The translations under genes and the position numbers were made by a program. From NCBI GenBank assembly GCA_003254905.1, contig QANU01065369.1:62001-126000 (forward strand): a DNA stretch of 64,000 nt. Direction: 5' to 3'. This document shows, in pieces, positions 57,861 to 64,000 of this stretch. The DNA comes from Nissolia schottii. Taxonomy: Eukaryota; Streptophyta; Magnoliopsida; Fabales; Fabaceae. The notes below the pieces were generated by a model. The model was given only the letters and a program-made list of their open reading frames with translations. It had not been told where the DNA came from and did not search any database. Position 1 is the stretch's first letter. The number at the start of each line of letters is the position of its first letter.

Positions 57861-59390
57861 TTGTAGATATTTATTTACTAAGAACACAACAAATTTAGGT
57901 TCAAATACGCATTTGTCTTAGCGAATTATTGGTTTCATCATTGTTTAAAATTATAGCGCATACTATGCCTACTGTTAAGTCCATATAACCTTAACGTGAT
58001 TATAACTACGACCCTCAACTTAGGCAATTCTTATTTCAAATTAGTTTAGCTCGTTAACAGTAGGAAATTATTGTTATTTGTGAGCTATATAAAATTTATT
58101 TTATATCTAAATAAGAGACATGAGTACATAAACTAACCTTTACTACATTAGAAGGAAAAAATGTGGAATCTGAATTTATAAAGTTTAATATATAAGTATA
58201 CCAAATTTACCTCCTTCCAGTATTTCATTAAGAGCAACAGAACACTGCGTAAACATAGAGACCGATTAGTATCTGACATTAACCAAAGCTTAATCAATTC
58301 TTTAAAACACCATGTGAACAAAAAGAAGTGTATGAGTTTTGACCTTTTCACACCAAAGTTTATACTATGAGAATATATTGTTGAAGCCAAACCAAAAAAT
58401 CCACAGCAACTTACCACCTGGTAGAAACCACAATAAGCTGATTACACTTCCTAATTGTCAATCTACCAACAACGTAAAATTGGTTGCAATCTTTGCCATG
58501 TGAAAACCTCAAATTTAAGTGCTAAAAAAAAAAAAAACTTAATTGGATGTGATTACTTAACTTTACCTTTATCTTCAATTTATAGTTACTTTGTTGACAC
58601 CAAAATATTTCAATGACTCACCACCTCAATATATCTCACGAAGTGTACTTTTTTGATAGTTGTGCTGAAAAAATCTTCTGCACAAAAATAGGTGTGAACC
58701 GGTTAGCATACATAGCTTGCACGGCTATAAGGTAATGTTTTCATTCAAGGATAGCTTACTACTCAACAGTGTTGTAGTTTGATTTTTTTTTTTTTTTTTA
58801 TCAATTTTAAAGCTAAGCAAAATTCAACCATTAATTTGGACATTTTTTTAAACTATCAATTAACTTAAAATCAGAATAAGCGGTACGATAAGAAATGTAT
58901 GTGCACGTGTGTGTGTATATATATACATATTTATTTAATTTTATTAATGTATGCATATAATGTTTTTAGAATAGCCTTATTGGATTGTTGAATAATATTA
59001 CCACTTTTTCGTTCCTCATTTGTTACCTAATTAATCAAATGCGTAAAATAGAGGTCCCTTTTTTACAAACAGTCCATAGGATAGTTGGCTTCATGAGCCA
59101 TTTGTACATGCATTTTTTAAACCCTAAACATACCTAATTTTTAAACCCTAAACATAGATTTTAGACTAAATTTTGAACCTCTTAAATCTTACATGGAATT
59201 ATGTCGACATCAAACTGGGAAAAGACATCTAGAAATGAGCAAAATGTTCCTTATCTCAACAAGATTCCTCCATGAACATGCATGAAAACTTTTTCGAAGA
59301 TTAGTACTGATATGAATCAGGTCCAAGTAAAGTTTCTTGACCCGTGAAGGATACAATCCATCAACTGGAAATCTAAAACGCATCATGTCA
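57861..59390. other. AT-rich DNA, no gene seen
   Basis: AT-rich with a T17 run at 58,783-58,799 and a small GTGTGT/ATATAT microsatellite at 58,905-58,930. Short minus-strand frames (58,148-58,417 and others) have no recognised domain. Confidence 0.4.
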
Positions 59391-59393
59391 TTA

Positions 59394-60361
59394 CTAATAA
59401 CCACTAAAAAAGTCTCTAAGACACATAAGGGGAGCTTCAATAATATCAACATGTGATATAGTGAACAATCTAGTCCAATCAACTTGACGTTGTTCATTAA
59501 GAACCCTCCAAATATCAATTTTATATGTCACAGGAGAGTAATTGTAGGATATATAACACAATGTATCCAATTACCTCGTTGAAGTATTGCTTGGTTGCAG
59601 ATGGAATACAAATGTCTTCATAATTCCCACATTTTAAGTTGACTGAAAAAATTGATGAAGGATTTTTTAGGTTCGACTGATACTTGTTAAGCCAATATGT
59701 AATACCTCGCAGTGTTAAGCTCTCATCACAAAGTTTCCCAATGTTGACACCAGTTATCTTCACTGCATCACCCAACTGATTAGTGGCAGAATTAAAAATC
59801 GTGCACCAATGCGGAGCATTTCCAGTTTTTCTTATAAACCTGGAGCACACGGTAGTGTACCAAATTTTCTAGGTATATATCCAAAAGCATCCCTAAATAT
59901 AAATAAAAACTTGTGACCCATAACTGGATCATCAATGATTCTCAACAACTTGGTTGTTGGATTCCACATAAAGATATGGCTATCTAATCTTAAGAGTGAA
60001 AATCTAAAGCAAATATTTCTATTGCTGACACCTACAACTGAAAACCACATTGGTTTCCCTAAAACCGAAAATGGTTTTGGAGATGGAAGATCTGTTCCAT
60101 CTTGAGTGCTAACCCACCTTAAAACATCGTTAGCCCCTTGCATTAATGGATAACCATAATGCATTAATACAACCAAATCATACTTGGAGAAGTTAGCAAA
60201 TGCTTGAGCTGAAAATCAACACTTGTTAAAAATGTGTACCAATATTTGGAGAGAGTTCTGCATCGTCTAACAGTATGAACATCAACTCTTGAGATAATCT
60301 CCTCTAGAATATCTTGTGGGACTAATGGCAAGGCAAATATTTGAGCAGGAATGTCACTCAT
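59394..60361 (-). pseudogene. F-box protein with F-box-associated region, frameshifted
   Basis: The ATG at 60,361 opens MSDIPAQIFALPLVPQDILE and continues EIISRVDVHTVRRCRTLSKY, the F-box fold, which binds SKP1 in SCF ubiquitin ligases. The rest lies in other frames: 60,176-59,860 holds FRFSLLRLDSHIFMWNPTTK and FGYIP, 59,850-59,530 holds VKITGVNIGKLCDESLTLRG ITYW and SVNLKCGNYEDICIPSA, and 59,525-59,394 holds IWRVLNEQRQVDWTRLFTIS. This WNP ... GVYW ... LWVL order is the F-box-associated (FBA) domain. Shifts fall near 60,205, 59,855 and 59,540. If real, they kill the gene; three close shifts make it a likely pseudogene. Its place next to a Helitron could reflect capture, but no Helitron end was found. 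Confidence 0.72.
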
Positions 60362-60364
60362 ATT

Positions 60365-61690
60365 TTTTTTGAGAGGATTCGAACCTGTTGCTCTTCAAAT
60401 ATTTGAGTGTGGTTTTGCTAAAATAACTGAGTAAGAACAACTTCAGCTAACAGGTGCTTAATGTCTTATAGCAATAATTCAAAACTTTCATAAAACATTA
60501 CAATATTGACAATTTGGCAGTGAATATGGTATCATTTACTATTTGCCGTATGACTAACAGCAGATGAGCCTCACACACATCACTAAAAATTTCGGATAAC
60601 TGTGATGTGAACTGTCTAAATCAAACATTCACCATATCACAAATTAAAAAAAGGGAGATTTATTCGTACATGACACTTACATGCCGACANTATGCTTAAT
60701 TACGCACCACACTCACAGATGAACCTCCCCCCATTGTTGGACCAAATATACATCAAGAGCCTTAAAAAAAATTGGATTAATACATCGATTAAATTATATG
60801 CTTAATGGCTTCCCCTTCTTAGTATCTTCACCAATATTTATTCACTGTTTGCATGAATTATTAGAGGAGTGAGTATCTTTCACTTAAACTTTTTTAAAAT
60901 CTGATTTGAAGGACTTTTAAATGATTTATCCAAAAAATAAATTGGTTGTTAAATCTCTGTTTAACCACTCTCTCTTTCTTACTTGCTATTCATTCTCTAT
61001 GCTAATCGTCAATGAGTCTCCTCTTCCACTTAGAACGATATTGCTGCCCTTGTTAGTCTCTCTCAATATCCTATTTGATCCACAACATTTTCCGTCGCTC
61101 TCATTAGTCCATCTGTCCAATAGACTTACAGACAAAAGAACTAATGAGAATAACAAAAAACATTGAAAACTACTTTGACACTTTATTTATATCAAGAACC
61201 AAATAGAACACCGAATAAAGTCTAAGAACCAAATAGGGTATTTCCATATTTGAAGGTCAAGTAATCAAATTAAATAAAATTAAAGCCAATCCACCAAATT
61301 GAAAAAACAAATAAAGATAAAGGAACAAAAGAAAATCTATTTAATCTATTAAGAAAGTGATTTAGGAAGATATAATATAACTAGGAAAAAAATGGGTGAT
61401 AAAAGAGGAAAAAAAAATCTTTTCAATCAAAGGGGAATGTACATATTATCCTATGTCCTTTTAACTCAAGGCTCAAAGGAATTCAAGGTAATCAAAGACT
61501 ATATATATCCCAAGCAACATGTTTTGCAGTTTGCATTTTGCACCATAAAGTTGTGTTTTTGTAAATTCCATCCATTACCTAGGCAGCAGCCCATAACACC
61601 ACATAACTGTGCCATGAAAGTGTGCAGTAGTACATACAAACCACAGAAAAGAAGATTTGATAAAGGAGAGAAAATGCAAAGCCCAAAAGA
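60365..61690. other. Intergenic DNA between the F-box pseudogene and the RAB5-like gene
   Basis: AT-rich; one undetermined base at 60,690. No recognised domain in any frame. The last 200 bases before 61,692 are probably the 3' UTR of the RAB5-like gene. Confidence 0.45.
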
Positions 61691-61691
61691 C

Positions 61692-63198
61692 TTATGAACA
61701 ACATGATGCAGCTCTTGATCCTTCAGTGGGTCTATCAACAAGAACCATCCCTGCTGGGTTTTGAGCTGGCTGAGCCCTTGGTAACCTCTTCGCTGTTTAA
61801 CAAAAGCAATTCAAAGTCAAGAAACATAAAGTTCAGCAGTTCAAGGCAAAAGGAACACAGTTTGCTGATGCAAAATAATATAATGACAAAACCAGCGTGT
61901 AGAACATCAGCTTTAACAGAAAATGAAGAGTAAATAAACAAGTCACATGCCACAACAACGAACTGGAAAACAACTAGACACCTGCTAGGCACAGATGAAA
62001 AATAGTCCAAGAATGCTGCAAACTAAAATAAGGACATAGTAAAAGGTAAAAAAATGTTTGATAACAACCATAAAGAGATAATAGATTGAACACAAGTTTT
62101 GCAAACATGGCAGAAGGCAATGTGAGGTGTTTTCGGACAACCATTTCATAATAGACTAAAACCAATGGCAGAAGAATTTTTGAATTTCTAAAAACTTCAA
62201 TCAATCATTAAGATCACAGCAATTTATTGGCCTGTAAAAGTGGGGGACAGATCCTTCCTCTAGAGTTTTTCCCCTTTTTAAACCGATATCACCCTCAGCT
62301 TCACTTTTTTCCCTAGTGCAATTCAATTAAATAAATAATATAAAATCCTCGTCAAGCAACCTACGATAGGAATGGACTCACCAATCTCATAAAATATATC
62401 ATTAACATTGGCTGCAGTTTTGGCAGATGTCTCCATGAAAAACAGACCATTTTCCTCTCCATACGCACGTGCTTCCTGCAATACCAATGAGTCAAAATAG
62501 ATAAGCTAGTAGGTCCAAGATATGACACCAAAATATATTAATGGGAGTATGAAATACAAAGCACAACAAATGCAAGCTATCAATCATAAAAGAAAAATCC
62601 AAACAGGCTGCAGTGGTAAATGATATTACATCATCCTTTGTGTCAAAATTTAAGTAATGCAACAGTAGAAAAGTAGCAAGATATAAATCAGAATCGCCAT
62701 AAACAAACTGTCCAATTCAAACAGTTTATCCATTTTGCACCTTGCAAAGAGGCCTTAAATGAAAATACTACACATAAATCACATTACAAAACCATCAGTT
62801 TTATCCAGTCCTCTTGTTCTGCAAACATTCAGTTCCCACTTGAACCCTTTTAAGATTCAGAAGCACCGAACTGTTAATCAATTAAGTTTGAGAATGGAAA
62901 CATTGTCTACTATGGCTGTGATCATTTTCTCTGCCAAAAATTCACAAGTACATATCATTTCCCAATGCTCTGTTTTCTGTAGTTTAGGAACAGAATCCAG
63001 AGTATCCTATTGTTCTTTATAAAATATGCACACAACACAGTAGCACAATTGTTAAAGATTATAAGTTATCACTTTCCACAGCTAGCATGGCATAAAAGGA
63101 ATATCGGAAAACAACAATACTTACTTCAGCTGTCACTTTCCTCTTATCTTCCAAGTCAGCTTTGTTACCAGCAAGAGCCATGACCATGTTAGGATTCC
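61692..63198 (-). CDS. RAB5/RABF2-type small GTPase, C-terminal exons (partial)
   Basis: Minus-strand exons 63,198-63,125, 62,475-62,382 and 61,792-61,692 join in frame through GT/AG introns (GTAAGT and GTGAGT donors). They encode [25 protein letters not shown], then [31 protein letters not shown], then [20 protein letters not shown] and end SCCS. These hold the guanine-base motifs NKAD (G4) and ETSAK (G5) and a double-cysteine tail for geranylgeranylation. [12 protein letters not shown] with ...IARRLPR is the plant RABF2 (ARA7/RHA1, RAB5) pattern; RABF1, which is N-acylated, lacks this tail. RAB5 GTPases steer endosomal and vacuolar trafficking. The start, P-loop and switch regions lie beyond the right edge. 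No lesions seen, so it is probably functional. Confidence 0.88.
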
Positions 63199-63474
63199 CT
63201 GTAGAAACACCCAAATGACTGTATCATTTGAGAATCTAGTTAAGCAACTACAACTACAACTACCACAAACCCTGAATTACGAATTTACTAGAGAAAGGGA
63301 AAACCAAAAGTAGCCCATGTTTAGAGCAAACCCTCAAGTATTATTTTCCAACATAACTGTCATCTATTATTTGTTGATCTAGAATGTACATCAATGTTAG
63401 CTAAATCCTTCTATTAAGATGCACAGGGAAAAAACAAGAAGTAAATATTAAAAACAGTACATTATGACTTGGTT

Positions 63475-63945
63475 TGGTAAAGCTTTTTGAGGGGTGCTCC
63501 TACTCTCAGAAGGCACAATCCAACATTTGGTGTTTGGTAAACAGAAAAGTTGGAGAGTTTTTGCTCCTTGCTTTTGAGAGCCAATGGTGCTCTTGGGAGC
63601 TTTCATAAGAGGCTTTTCAGAACTGGGTATAGCTCTCCAAAATTTAAAAAGACTTGTATAACCTTAAATTTTAACAAAAGAATTCAATTTTTCCATTAAT
63701 TAATTAGTGGAACATGAAAATAGAAATTGTCATTTACTATTTATGTACATTAGTCTTTTTTATATTTTTTGAGCAAGTTAATAATACACTAACCAAACAC
63801 TATTCTGGTGGCTTATGCTTACCGAGAGCAGTTTTTATATTATTTTACCAAACATTTCTACTATAACTTTTCATGAGCAGATTTTAGAGAGCCCAGAGAG
63901 CTCAATAGCTTTTAGAGAGCCACAACATTGCCAAACCAAAGCCTA
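63475..63945. repeat. Probable miniature inverted-repeat element in an intron of the RAB5-like gene
   Basis: The left end reads CTTGGTTTGGTAAAGC; the right end in reverse complement reads GGCTTTGGTTTGGCAATG. About 10-12 bases match as inverted ends. The interior has many GAGAGC/GCTCTC words facing in both orientations. No target duplication could be fixed, so this is tentative. Confidence 0.35.
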
Positions 63946-64000
63946 TATATCATAGATTACATGTTAAATAAACTCAAACTGTAATGGGCGCCTCTGGCTC

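Noticed and set aside
63960..64000. An additional RAB5 exon at the right edge
   Set aside because: The minus-strand reading GARGAHYS is weakly like YRGA but has no matching splice donor, so I did not annotate it.

Overview
This window looks like nuclear DNA of a eudicot plant. The genes have spliced exons with GT/AG introns, the intergenic DNA is AT-rich, and every transposon class seen is a plant type (Copia, Gypsy-type LTRs, MULE, hAT, Helitron, LINE). I could not name the species. Two genes look functional: a peroxisome-targeted acyl-activating enzyme (+ strand, 9,077-11,184) and the 3' part of a RAB5/RABF2-type small GTPase (- strand, 61,692-63,198, running off the right edge). An F-box gene (59,394-60,361, -) is recognisable but frameshifted. 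Nearly everything else is layered transposable-element DNA.

Layout. 1-8,900 is AT-rich with a self-complementary repeat array (1,080-1,860), an LTR-like promoter stretch (about 3,170-3,900), a LINE tail (4,560-5,185) and a small LTR insert flanked by 17-bp direct repeats (7,507-7,822). 8,900-11,190 is the acyl-activating enzyme with a TATA box. 12,480-21,720 is a decayed MULE transposase gene split by a truncated Copia element (12,973-19,740). That Copia is itself split by a 2,820-bp solo LTR (14,994-17,813, target duplication ATGGA) and by a second retroelement fragment. 22,590-23,280 is LINE reverse-transcriptase debris. 23,541-25,041 is a terminal-inverted-repeat element carrying two copies of a sugar-transporter C-terminal fragment. 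25,828-28,301 is a hAT-type element with a perfect 8-bp target duplication. 28,400-37,406 is a 9-kb non-autonomous LTR retrotransposon with 1.1-kb LTRs, target duplication GTGCT, no gag-pol, a captured PPR-gene fragment and a strongly over-represented 7-mer, ACGCCCT/AGGGCGT.

39,990-47,330 is a Helitron Rep-helicase pseudogene (- strand). Its coding sequence is interrupted by a 2,598-bp solo LTR (42,638-45,235, duplication GTTCC). A 1,571-bp solo LTR (47,514-49,084, duplication ATCTG) and a young full-length Copia (51,137-56,589, duplication AAAAA, LTRs differing by 3 transitions) lie further upstream, among what may be its N-terminal exons.

The candidates most worth follow-up are the 9-kb non-coding retrotransposon with its dispersed 7-mer and PPR capture, and the inverted-repeat element with the duplicated sugar-transporter fragment. 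I found no CRISPR, no rRNA or tRNA genes and no biosynthetic cluster. Coordinates of solo LTRs and the intact elements were fixed from target-site duplications read directly; assignments to protein families rest on motif recognition without database searches.
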